Shown here in pieces: positions 14,110 through 21,032 of a stretch of DNA of 24,743 nucleotides (position 1 is the first letter of the stretch; every line of letters starts with the position of its first letter). The stretch spans positions 1 through 24,743 of the forward strand of contig WQUE01000157.1 of the NCBI GenBank assembly GCA_009785885.1, given 5' to 3'. Origin of the DNA: Actinomycetes bacterium (GTDB lineage Bacteria > Actinomycetota > Actinomycetes > Propionibacteriales > Propionibacteriaceae). A program made the position numbers and the translations under genes. The notes beneath the pieces are model-generated. The model made no database searches. It was not told where the DNA came from and worked only from the letters and a program-made list of their open reading frames with translations.

Positions 14110-14910
14110 ATGACGGCACCGGCACTGATCTTGTTGGCGGACGGCTCGACCGAGGCGACCGCCAATCAGGTCATGTTCGCGTTGCGTCGTCGCATGCGCC
14201 AATTGCGCCCCGGCCTGTCGATCCATCTCTGTTTCGCCGAGGGCGGGGTCCCCGATGCCACCCAGACCGCGGCGGCGCTCATCGAGGCGGGGGCGGAGGA
14301 GGCAGTCTTCGTACCCCTCAACATCACGCACGCCACCGACCCGCCCGAGTCCGTGCTCCGCACGATGAAAGCCCTCGGCGCCGACTGCGCCGGCCTTCGC
14401 ATCAACGTCGCCCGCCCGATCGGACCCGCCTGCGAGTTGCTGAGCATTCTCGATCTGCGCCTCCGCTCGGCGCTCGCCGCGAGCCACACGCTCGAACTCG
14501 ACGGACTGGTGCTGTCGGCCCCCGACAGCGGCGACCCCCGTGGTGCCGCGCTTCTGGCGCGACGGGCACGCCAGTGGCGCGCCCACCACAAGCTGCCCGT
14601 CCAGTTGGCCTACGGCCACGAGCCCGGTCACAGCGTCGCCGCCGCCCTCACCGCCCTCCGCGCCCAGGGCCGGCGTCTCATCGCCGTCGGTTCATTCTTC
14701 CTCAGCGCCGACCACCGGTACACGGAGCAGGCCGCGCTCGCCCTCGACCTCGGGGCCGTGGCTGTCAGCCCGCCGATCGGGCCCGACGAGCGACTGCTGG
14801 ACCTTGCCATGGCCCGCTACTCGGTATCGGCCCTGGAACTCCTCGACACGGATGTCCCGTTCGGCGGGTTCGGCCTCCACGACGACGCGACCGTTCCGCT
14901 GCCGGCCTGA
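14110..14910 (+). CDS. CbiX/SirB-family (sirohydrochlorin chelatase-like) protein
   Basis: This is a 266-residue protein built as two similar halves (about 1-125 and 130-250), the layout of long CbiX-type chelatases that insert cobalt or iron into sirohydrochlorin. Half 1 shows the strand-loop LILLADGST and then VFVPLNITHATDPP; half 2 shows LVLSAPDSGDPRGAA and VGSFFLSADHRYTEQA. The family usually has His-Gly-Ser in the first loop; here it is Asp-Gly-Ser (Asp11), while His74 is kept. Activity is therefore uncertain. The ATG at 14110 is preceded by GAGAGG at 8 bases. No other sirohaem or cobalamin gene is in the window. Confidence 0.7.
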   Translation: MTAPALILLADGSTEATANQVMFALRRRMRQLRPGLSIHLCFAEGGVPDATQTAAALIEAGAEEAVFVPLNITHATDPPESVLRTMKALGADCAGLRINVARPIGPACELLSILDLRLRSALAASHTLELDGLVLSAPDSGDPRGAALLARRARQWRAHHKLPVQLAYGHEPGHSVAAALTALRAQGRRLIAVGSFFLSADHRYTEQAALALDLGAVAVSPPIGPDERLLDLAMARYSVSALELLDTDVPFGGFGLHDDATVPLPA

Positions 14911-14947
14911 CGGACGGCGCCGCGGCTGGCACCCGCAACCGGGGACG

Positions 14948-15853
14948 TCAGCTCTGCGCCACCCGGGCGCGCTCGGCCTCGACATCGAAATCGGCCGGTG
15001 GCCAGGTCAGGTTCATGCCAGCCAGCGCCTCCGCGAGCAACCGCGCGACGGCCCAGTTGCGATACCACTTGCGGTCGGCCGGAATCACATACCACGGGGC
15101 CTCGTCCTGGTTGCAGCGTTCCAGGACCACGCCATAGGCGGCCATGTAGTCGTCCCACTTCGCGCGTGAGGCGAGGTCGGAGGGGTTGTACTTCCAGTAC
15201 TTCACGCCGCCCGGTGCCAGCCGGGCTGCGAGGCGGGCCTTCTGTGCGTCCTTGGACACGTTGAGGAAGCACTTGATGACGCGCGCACCCCCGGCGACTA
15301 CCTCACGCTCGAAGGCGTTGATCCGGTCGTAGCGCGCCTCGATCTCGTCCGGAGCCGCCAGGTGGTCGACGCGCCCGATGAGGACGTCCTCATAGTGGGA
15401 TCGGTCGAAGATGCCGATCTGGCCCGGCCCCGGCAAAGCCCGGCGCACCCGCCACAGGAAGTCGTGGCGGAGTTCCTCGGCGGTCGGCGCCTTGAACGCA
15501 TGGATGCTCACCCCCTGCGGATTGATCATCCCGATGGCGTGGCGGATCACCCCGCCCTTACCGGATGTGTCCATGCCCTGCAGCACGAGGAGGACACGCT
15601 GCGCGCTGTCCGGGTGGGTGAACGAGTGCGCGTACAGGCGCTCCTGCAATCCGTCGAGCACCGGCTGCATCCGGGCGTACTCCACCGGGGCGTCGTCCTT
15701 CCCCTTGCCGGGGAAATGCGGCGTGGCGGCGGGGTCGAAGTCGCGCTCGACGTCCACAGGGCCAGGCGGGCAGCGGAGGATCTCGCCCAGCGTGAAGGTG
15801 CCGGGCAGTTCGGGGGCGGGCTTGCCTTTGGTCGGACCACGATGATGTGCCAT
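14948..15853 (-). CDS. ppk2: Polyphosphate kinase 2 family protein (polyphosphate:nucleotide phosphotransferase)
   Basis: This 301-residue PPK2-type enzyme transfers phosphate between polyphosphate and nucleotides. The Walker A motif GMDTSGKGG is at residues 93-101, the lid and Walker B stretch FDRSHYEDVLIGRV at about 149-162, and the conserved FKAPTAEELRHDFLWRVRRALP lies between them. The sequence matches the PPK_rel_1-type group, whose members use AMP or ADP; the exact substrate cannot be told here. It is convergent with the CbiX-like gene (37-base gap) and divergent from msrB. The ATG at 15853 has no usable ribosome site but lies 6 bases from CATACT. Confidence 0.93.
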   Translation of the reverse strand: MAHHRGPTKGKPAPELPGTFTLGEILRCPPGPVDVERDFDPAATPHFPGKGKDDAPVEYARMQPVLDGLQERLYAHSFTHPDSAQRVLLVLQGMDTSGKGGVIRHAIGMINPQGVSIHAFKAPTAEELRHDFLWRVRRALPGPGQIGIFDRSHYEDVLIGRVDHLAAPDEIEARYDRINAFEREVVAGGARVIKCFLNVSKDAQKARLAARLAPGGVKYWKYNPSDLASRAKWDDYMAAYGVVLERCNQDEAPWYVIPADRKWYRNWAVARLLAEALAGMNLTWPPADFDVEAERARVAQS

Positions 15854-15859
15854 GTCCTC

Positions 15860-15865
15860 AGTATG
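15860..15865 (-). promoter_or_regulatory. Putative leaderless -10 box for ppk2
   Basis: CATACT on the minus strand ends 6 bases before the ATG. GAGGA touches the ATG too closely to act as a ribosome site, so a leaderless transcript is more likely. Confidence 0.35.
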
Positions 15866-15899
15866 GACCGCAACCCCACGGTGCAGCGCCCGGGGCCGG

Positions 15900-15905
15900 T
15901 AAGAT
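15900..15905 (+). promoter_or_regulatory. Putative -10 box for msrB
   Basis: TAAGAT lies 29 bases before the msrB ATG, leaving room for the GAAGGAA ribosome site. No clear -35 is present. Confidence 0.4.
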
Positions 15906-15934
15906 CGGCGGCCCGACATCACGAAGGAACCGCC

Positions 15935-16357
15935 ATGACCGAACAGCCGTTCCCCACGACGGACGAACAGTGGCGCGCCCGTCTCACCCCGATGGAGTAC
16001 CGGGTCCTCCGGCAGGGCGCCACGGAGCAGCCGTTCACCGGCGAGTACACCGACGAGACCGCACCCGGCGTCTACCGCTGCCGCGCGTGCGGGGCCGAAC
16101 TGTTCACGAGCGACGCCAAGTTTGGTTCGCACTGCGGCTGGCCGAGCTTCTACGAACCCCTGTCCGGCGACCGGGTCACCTACCGCGAGGACACCTCCAT
16201 CCCGGGACGGCCGCGGACGGAGGTCCGGTGTGCGCGCTGCGACAGCCACCTCGGCCACGTCTTCGACGGCGAGGGGTACGACACACCCACCGACCGACGC
16301 TACTGCATCAACTCCATCTGCCTGGCCATGACCCGGCGTGGTGAGCCACGCCCGTAG
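15935..16357 (+). CDS. msrB: Peptide-methionine (R)-S-oxide reductase
   Basis: This 140-residue enzyme reduces methionine-R-sulfoxide in oxidised proteins. The zinc cysteines are C49/C52 (CRAC) and C99/C102 (CARC). The catalytic cysteine is C124 in RRYCINS, and C67 in SHCGWPSFY is the likely resolving cysteine. The HLGHVFDG signature is intact. The ATG at 15935 has GAAGGAA 6 bases upstream; the frame is open far upstream but without similarity. The length is normal, and electrons would come from thioredoxin. Confidence 0.97.
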   Translation: MTEQPFPTTDEQWRARLTPMEYRVLRQGATEQPFTGEYTDETAPGVYRCRACGAELFTSDAKFGSHCGWPSFYEPLSGDRVTYREDTSIPGRPRTEVRCARCDSHLGHVFDGEGYDTPTDRRYCINSICLAMTRRGEPRP

Positions 16358-16400
16358 CCGTACCCCGGCGCGTCGGACCGGCCTGGCGGGAGTGCGCGAC

Positions 16401-16406
16401 TAGGGT
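16401..16406 (+). promoter_or_regulatory. Leaderless -10 box for the DUF3000-rnd operon
   Basis: TAGGGT ends exactly 6 bases before the ATG of the DUF3000 gene, in the stretch TAGGGTGAAGCCATG. No separate ribosome site exists. Confidence 0.5.
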
Positions 16407-16412
16407 GAAGCC

Positions 16413-17012
16413 ATGTCGTCGCCGAGCGTGCTCACCCTACCGGGGGTCGATTTCGGCGTCGTCCGCGCGCAGGTCCGCCACTTCATGTGGCACCCGCACG
16501 TGCGGGTCGTCGAGATCGCCTCGCCGCAACGCATCGCCCCGTACTCGCTCGCGATCGAAGCCGAACTCACCGATCGCGGCGAGGAACTGGCCTCGGGCCG
16601 CCTGATCCTGCTGCATGACCCGGACGGCAACGAGGCGTGGCAGGGCACGTACCGCTGCGTCAGCCTCGCCGAAGCCGCCGTCGAGGCGGATCTGGCCTCC
16701 GACCCCCTTCTGACCGAGGTTGGATGGTCGTGGCTGACCGATGCGCTCAACCGCTCCGACTGCGACTACACCGCCGAGTCCGGCACCGTCACGACCATCA
16801 ACGGCCGCAGCTTCGGCGGCCTCGCCTGCGAACCCGACCGGACCGACATCGAGATCCGGGCCTCGTGGACGCCCGTCTTTACGGGCCCCGTCGATATCCG
16901 CCCCCACCTGGCCGCCTGGCAGGATCTGCTCTGCCTCACCGGCGGCTTGGCGCCGCTGCCGGATGGCATGCGCGCCCACGGTGCCCAGTTCGACTGGACA
17001 CGCCCCACGTGA
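16413..17012 (+). CDS. DUF3000 family protein
   Basis: This is a 199-residue protein of the actinobacterial DUF3000 family, of unknown function. It begins at ATG 16413 with no ribosome site but a TAGGGT box 6 bases away. Visible conserved blocks are RIAPYSLAIEAEL (about 46-58), RLILLHDPDGNEAWQGTYRCV (about 69-89) and DPLLTEVGWSWLTDAL (about 103-118). It has no membrane segment or signal peptide. Its stop overlaps the GTG of the RNase D gene as GTGA. This pairing is conserved in actinobacteria and hints at a shared role in RNA metabolism (inference only). Confidence 0.85.
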   Translation: MSSPSVLTLPGVDFGVVRAQVRHFMWHPHVRVVEIASPQRIAPYSLAIEAELTDRGEELASGRLILLHDPDGNEAWQGTYRCVSLAEAAVEADLASDPLLTEVGWSWLTDALNRSDCDYTAESGTVTTINGRSFGGLACEPDRTDIEIRASWTPVFTGPVDIRPHLAAWQDLLCLTGGLAPLPDGMRAHGAQFDWTRPT

Positions 17013-18283
17013 CACGCTCCGAGAACCCCACCCCGGCCGAACCCCAAGGCGACCACCTCCCCATTCTGGATCGCCCCGGCGGTGGACTACCGGTGATCGT
17101 CGACACCCCGGAGGCGTTCGACCGAGCGGTGTCCACGCTCGCCGGCGGCAGCGGGCCCCTGGCCGTCGATACGGAACGCGCCCAGAGTTTCCGCTACTCG
17201 TCCCGCGCATACCTGATCCAGCTCCGGCGTGCCGGGGCCGGTACCCTGCTGATCGACCCGATCGCGCTCCAGACGGGTCCCGAACCCGCCGACCTGTCGG
17301 AGTTGGTCCGGGCGTTGGGCGACACGGAGTGGATCATCCACGCAGCAACCCAGGACTTGCCCTGCCTCGCCGAGGTCGGCCTCGTACCCGGGCTTCTGTT
17401 TGACACCGAGTTGGCCGGCCGCTTGCTCGGCTATCCACGCGTGGCGCTGGCGGCGCTGGTCGAGCAGTTCTTCGGGCTGCGCCTCCTCAAGGCCTTCTCG
17501 GCGGCCGACTGGTCGATGCGCCCACTGCCGGACGACCAGATCGCCTATGCCGCCTTGGACGTGGAGCTGCTGATCGAACTGCGGGAGGCCCTTGCCGCCG
17601 AGCTCAAGGCGGCCGAACGCGACGAGTGGGCCCGGCAGGAGTTCGCGTGCCTGGCGGCGCACGCCCTGACCCCACCGCCGCCACCGTCATCCGATCGCTG
17701 GCGGCGCACGCACGGCCTGCACGGCGTGCGCACCCGGCGAGGTCTCGCCGTCGTCCGCGAACTGTGGCGCACCCGGGACGAGATCGCCGCCGCACGCGAC
17801 CTCGCCCCGGGGAAAGTCCTGCCCGACGCCGCGATCGTCCAGGCCGGCCAGGCGGCCGAGAACGAGCCGGCCCGGCCCGTGCGCCTCGGGGCCATCGAGG
17901 GCTTCCACCGGAGGCACGCCCGGACCTACAAGGATCAGTGGCAGGCGGCCATTGCGGCGGCTGCGGCCTCACCACCATCCTCGTGGCCGGCCTTGCGCGC
18001 GCCGCACGACGGGACCCCACCTCCCCGGACGTGGCGCACCGCGCACCCACGAGCCTGGGCGCGCTGGGAGCAGTGGCGAGCGGTTGTGCGTGAACTGGCC
18101 GAGTCGCTGGGAGTCCCCGCCGAGAACCTGCTCAGCCCGCAGATGCTGCGGGATCTGGCCTGGGCACCGCCGGCGAACCCCGATGGCGTCGCGGCCTTCC
18201 TCGCGGCGGCCGGGGCACGGCCCTGGCAGTGCGATCTGGTGGCTCCCGCCCTCACAACGGCGATGGCGCAAACAGCGCGGTGA
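17009..18283 (+). CDS. rnd: Ribonuclease D-like 3'-5' exonuclease with HRDC domain
   Basis: This 424-residue DEDDy exonuclease is likely to trim the 3' ends of tRNAs and other stable RNAs. The exonuclease residues visible are Asp54 and Glu56 (AVDTERA), Asp116 (HAATQDL), and Tyr180 and Asp184 (YAALDVELL). An HRDC domain follows at about 235-300 (RGLAVVRELWRTRDEIAAARDLAPGKVLPD), with a second HRDC-like helical region toward the C-terminus. The GTG start overlaps the DUF3000 stop. The 3' end overlaps convergent ceoC by 32 bases. Confidence 0.94.
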   Translation: MTRSENPTPAEPQGDHLPILDRPGGGLPVIVDTPEAFDRAVSTLAGGSGPLAVDTERAQSFRYSSRAYLIQLRRAGAGTLLIDPIALQTGPEPADLSELVRALGDTEWIIHAATQDLPCLAEVGLVPGLLFDTELAGRLLGYPRVALAALVEQFFGLRLLKAFSAADWSMRPLPDDQIAYAALDVELLIELREALAAELKAAERDEWARQEFACLAAHALTPPPPPSSDRWRRTHGLHGVRTRRGLAVVRELWRTRDEIAAARDLAPGKVLPDAAIVQAGQAAENEPARPVRLGAIEGFHRRHARTYKDQWQAAIAAAAASPPSSWPALRAPHDGTPPPRTWRTAHPRAWARWEQWRAVVRELAESLGVPAENLLSPQMLRDLAWAPPANPDGVAAFLAAAGARPWQCDLVAPALTTAMAQTAR

Positions 18284-18917
18284 GATCGCCGACCGACCCT
18301 GGCTCGATCAGGAAGAACAGCTCGTCACCGGATGCCAGGACTGTTTCCGCCTCCGGGGCGCGGGCGTGATCGTCGCGCACGACCGCCACCAGGACGCCCC
18401 CGCCGGGCACTGTCAGGTCCCCCGCCCGCCGGCCGACTACGGGGCTGGTGGGCGGCAGGGTCAACTCGACAAGGGTCGTGGTACCGCGACGGAACGTCAT
18501 CAGCCGTACCGCGGCGCCGACACTCACGGCCTCCTCCACGAGCGCCGACATGATGCGTGGCGTCGACACCGCCACATCGACCCCCCACTGCTCGTCGAAC
18601 AGCCACTCGTTGCCCGGATGATTGACACGCGCAACCGTCCGGGGCACGCCGAACTCCGTCTTGGCCAGGAGGGCATGGACCAGGTTGACCTTGTCGTCCC
18701 CCGTCGCCGCGACGGACACATCGCACCCGGCCAGGTCGGCTTCGACGAGGGACTCCATCTCGCACCCGTCCGCCAGCAGCCACTCGGCCTGTGGCACGGT
18801 GTCGGACTTGATCGCGTGCGGATCGCGCTCGATCAGCAGGGTCTCATGGCCGTGGGCAATCAACTCGCGGGCGATGGAACGCCCGACGTTGCCGGCCCCC
18901 ACGATGGCGACTCGCAT
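18252..18917 (-). CDS. ceoC: TrkA-family potassium uptake regulator CeoC
   Basis: This is a 221-residue cytoplasmic RCK protein: an N-terminal Rossmann NAD(H)-binding domain (VAIVGAGNVGRSIARELI, about 3-20, with the acidic residue in LIERD) and a C-terminal TrkA_C domain (VELTLPPTSPVVGRRAGDL onward). SVAATGDDKVNLVHALLAKTEFGV is characteristic of the CeoC subtype. Such subunits gate a potassium channel or transporter. It follows ceoB by 23 bases with a GGGAGG site. No membrane potassium protein gene is found beside it. Confidence 0.93.
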   Translation of the reverse strand: MRVAIVGAGNVGRSIARELIAHGHETLLIERDPHAIKSDTVPQAEWLLADGCEMESLVEADLAGCDVSVAATGDDKVNLVHALLAKTEFGVPRTVARVNHPGNEWLFDEQWGVDVAVSTPRIMSALVEEAVSVGAAVRLMTFRRGTTTLVELTLPPTSPVVGRRAGDLTVPGGGVLVAVVRDDHARAPEAETVLASGDELFFLIEPGSVGDLTALFAPSPL

Positions 18918-18940
18918 GGTGCCTCCCTAGAGTCTGGTGG

Positions 18941-19603
18941 TCAATGACGCGCCGGCGCGGCCGACACCGCCCCGTAGACCTCGTCGGCGCGAGCGGTGGG
19001 CAAGGACAGATAGAGGACGTCGCCGTCCTGGAGCAGCACGTCATCGGTGGGGACGCGGCCCTGCCCCATCCGCATCAGGCTCACCACCCGGGCCTGGGTG
19101 CCCTGCTCGATCGCCCGCATCGTCTGGCCGACCCACCCCGGATGGAAGTGCGGCGCGGCCACCATGGTGAGGCCGGACGGATCACGCCAGGCGGGCACGA
19201 CCGGGGTGTCCATCAGGCGGTTCATCACCTCGACCGCAGTCCAGCGAACGGCGGCCACGGCCGGGATACCCAGCTTCTCGTACAGGTCGGCCCGGCCCTG
19301 GTCGTACACCCGGGCAGCGACGTTCTCGACGCCGAACCGTTCCCGGACGACCCGCACCGCCAGGATGTTCGAGTTGTCGCCGCTCGACACGGCTGCGAAG
19401 CCGCCGGCGTCATTGATGCCCGCCTTGACCAGCACGTCCTTGTCGAAGCCGACACCCTTCACCGTGCGACCCTGGAAGTCGGGGCCGAGCCGGCGGAAGG
19501 CGTTGACGTCCAGATCGATCACGGACACCGTGTGACCGTACCGCTCCAACCCGCGCGCGAGCGTCGCCCCCACGCGCCCGCAGCCCATGATCACGACGTG
19601 CAC
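18941..19603 (-). CDS. ceoB: TrkA-family potassium uptake regulator CeoB
   Basis: This 220-residue RCK protein has a Rossmann domain with VIMGCGRVGATLARGLERYGH at the start, the FAAVSSGDNSNILAVRVVRERFGV block typical of CeoB, and a TrkA_C domain that ends in VLLQDGDVLYLSLP. It probably assembles with CeoC. The GTG at 19603 has AGAGGAG 7 bases upstream. A TAGGCT -10 box at 19647-19652 gives a leader of about 40 bases. Confidence 0.94.
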   Translation of the reverse strand: MHVVIMGCGRVGATLARGLERYGHTVSVIDLDVNAFRRLGPDFQGRTVKGVGFDKDVLVKAGINDAGGFAAVSSGDNSNILAVRVVRERFGVENVAARVYDQGRADLYEKLGIPAVAAVRWTAVEVMNRLMDTPVVPAWRDPSGLTMVAAPHFHPGWVGQTMRAIEQGTQARVVSLMRMGQGRVPTDDVLLQDGDVLYLSLPTARADEVYGAVSAAPARH

Positions 19604-19646
19604 CGGCGACTCCTCTCAGCGCCTCATGAATGTCGATCCTGGAACC

Positions 19647-19652
19647 AGCCTA
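19647..19652 (-). promoter_or_regulatory. Putative -10 box for ceoB-ceoC
   Basis: TAGGCT on the minus strand, in the 116-base divergent region shared with the RNA methyltransferase gene. No strong -35 is seen. Confidence 0.4.
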
Positions 19653-19706
19653 GCGATCACCCGCGAGGTGGCCACACCGGCGCCGCACGGTGCCACACGG
19701 GCTGTC

Positions 19707-19712
19707 TATCAT
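19707..19712 (+). promoter_or_regulatory. Putative leaderless -10 box for the TRAM methyltransferase gene
   Basis: TATCAT ends 7 bases before the GTG at 19720. It supports that GTG over the upstream in-frame GTG (19690) or the ATG (19711), which lie upstream of or overlap the box. Confidence 0.4.
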
Positions 19713-19719
19713 GGTGCCG

Positions 19720-20901
19720 GTGAACCCGCACGACACCCCGCCCCGCGCGGACGGCCCGGTGGTCGGTCCGCTGAGGCTCGGCGAGTGGGCGCATGGCGGG
19801 TCGTGCGTCGCCCGGGCCGACGACGGCCGGGTCGTGTTCGTCCGGCACGGGTTGCCGGGTGAACTGGTGACCGCCCGCGTTCTCACCGCGCACGCAACCT
19901 GGTGGCAGGCCGAAGTGGCCGAGGTGCTCGAACCCAGCCCCGACCGCGTGACGCCCCCCTGCCCGCTCGCCGGCGTGTGCGGCGGTTGCGACCTACAGCA
20001 CGCCGCACCCGCCCACCAACGGCACCTCAAGGCGGAGGTCGTCGCCGGCCTGCTGCGCCGGTTCGCAGGCGTGGACGTGGCGCTCGAGACCGAGGCCGTC
20101 CCGGGTGATCGCGACGGCCTGGCCTGGCGCACACGCCAGCGGTACCTGGTGACACCGGGAGGTCTTGGTTTTCGCGCATGGCGTAGTCACGAGGTCGTCG
20201 ACGTGCCGGTGGGCGGGTGTCCCCTGGCGCACCCGGGGCTGCCGGACGATGCCACCGTCGTACGTGTCGCCGCGGATGCCGGTGAGGCCGGCGTGGCCGT
20301 GGACGACGACGGCGGCGTGGCGGTGTGGCACGACGGGCGGATACTGGCGGGCGAACCCGTCCTGACGCAGCGTGTCGGCGCCTTGTCGTTCCGGGTCCGT
20401 CCCGACGGTTTCTGGCAGGTGCATCCCGGCGCCGCGACGACCCTGGCAGGGGCGGTCGCCGCGGCGGTCGGCCCATGCGCCGGACAGGTCGTGTTCGACC
20501 TGTACTGCGGTGCCGGACTGTTCGCCGGTGTGCTGGCCGCGGCGGGCAGCACGGTGCGGGGGGTGGAGTCCTCGCGTGCCGCCGTGGAGTCGGCGCGCCT
20601 CAACGTGCCTGCGGCGCGGTTCACGGCCGGACGGGTCGAGCAGGTCCTCGCCCGGTTGCCCCGGCGCGCCGATGCCGTCGTCCTCGACCCGCCGCGCAGC
20701 GGCGCGAACCGGCCGGTTGTGGACGCGATCGCCGCACTCCGCCCGGCGGCCATCGTGTATGTGGCCTGCGATCCGGCCGCACTCGCGCGCGACGTGCGGC
20801 ACCTCGCCGCGGCCGGCTACCGGCTGGCGGGCGTCAGGGTGTTCGACCTGTTCCCGATGACCCACCACGTCGAAACCGTCGCCCAGTTCATCCCCGGCTG
20901 A
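19720..20901 (+). CDS. TRAM-domain, [4Fe-4S] RNA (uracil-5-)methyltransferase family protein
   Basis: This protein of about 393 residues belongs to the TrmA/RumA (RlmD) family, which methylates uracil C5 in rRNA or tRNA. An N-terminal TRAM domain (about 18-75) precedes the iron-sulfur cysteines C81, C87, C90 (CPLAGVCGGC) and C167. The SAM loop is FDLYCGAGLFAG (259-270), then DPPRSG (323-328), the catalytic Cys350 in VACDPAALARD and the base Glu385 in HHVETVAQF. The start is uncertain; GTG 19720 fits a leaderless promoter. The target base is unknown. In mycobacteria a permease gene precedes this gene; here it does not. Confidence 0.92.
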   Translation: MNPHDTPPRADGPVVGPLRLGEWAHGGSCVARADDGRVVFVRHGLPGELVTARVLTAHATWWQAEVAEVLEPSPDRVTPPCPLAGVCGGCDLQHAAPAHQRHLKAEVVAGLLRRFAGVDVALETEAVPGDRDGLAWRTRQRYLVTPGGLGFRAWRSHEVVDVPVGGCPLAHPGLPDDATVVRVAADAGEAGVAVDDDGGVAVWHDGRILAGEPVLTQRVGALSFRVRPDGFWQVHPGAATTLAGAVAAAVGPCAGQVVFDLYCGAGLFAGVLAAAGSTVRGVESSRAAVESARLNVPAARFTAGRVEQVLARLPRRADAVVLDPPRSGANRPVVDAIAALRPAAIVYVACDPAALARDVRHLAAAGYRLAGVRVFDLFPMTHHVETVAQFIPG

Positions 20902-20920
20902 CGGCCGTCCCGCGGTGCGA

Positions 20921-20985
20921 TGTTGTCCCGGATGTTGTCCACAAGCGTCCTTGTGTTGTCCGTGACGGGGTTGGTGTTGTCCGTC
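20921..20985. repeat. Four TGTTGTCC repeats, DnaA-box-like array
   Basis: TGTTGTCC occurs at 20921, 20933, 20954 and 20975 in the same orientation, with steps of 12, 21 and 21 bases. The second copy extends to TTGTCCACA (20935-20943), the consensus actinobacterial DnaA box; the others keep the TTGTCC core but diverge in the last three bases. A perfect inverted repeat CACAAG-CGTC-CTTGTG (20940-20955) overlaps copies 2 and 3. The array lies between the methyltransferase stop and the ThiF-like gene. Confidence 0.75.
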
Positions 20986-21020
20986 GGGGCGCGGACCGGC
21001 CCGCGGAGTCCCACGGCCCC

Positions 21021-21026
21021 CACACT
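21021..21026 (+). promoter_or_regulatory. Possible leaderless -10 box for the ThiF-like gene
   Basis: CACACT ends 6 bases before the ATG at 21033, the same geometry as CATACT before ppk2. GAAGG is too close to the ATG to be a normal ribosome site. Confidence 0.3.
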
Positions 21027-21032
21027 GAAGGC

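Noticed and set aside
20921..20985. The TTGTCC repeats as a CRISPR array or oriC
   Set aside because: Units are 8-9 bases with unequal steps and no repeat-spacer pattern. The origin-linked genes dnaA, dnaN, rpmH and gyrB are absent and the AT-rich unwinding region is missing, so at most it is a DnaA-box cluster.
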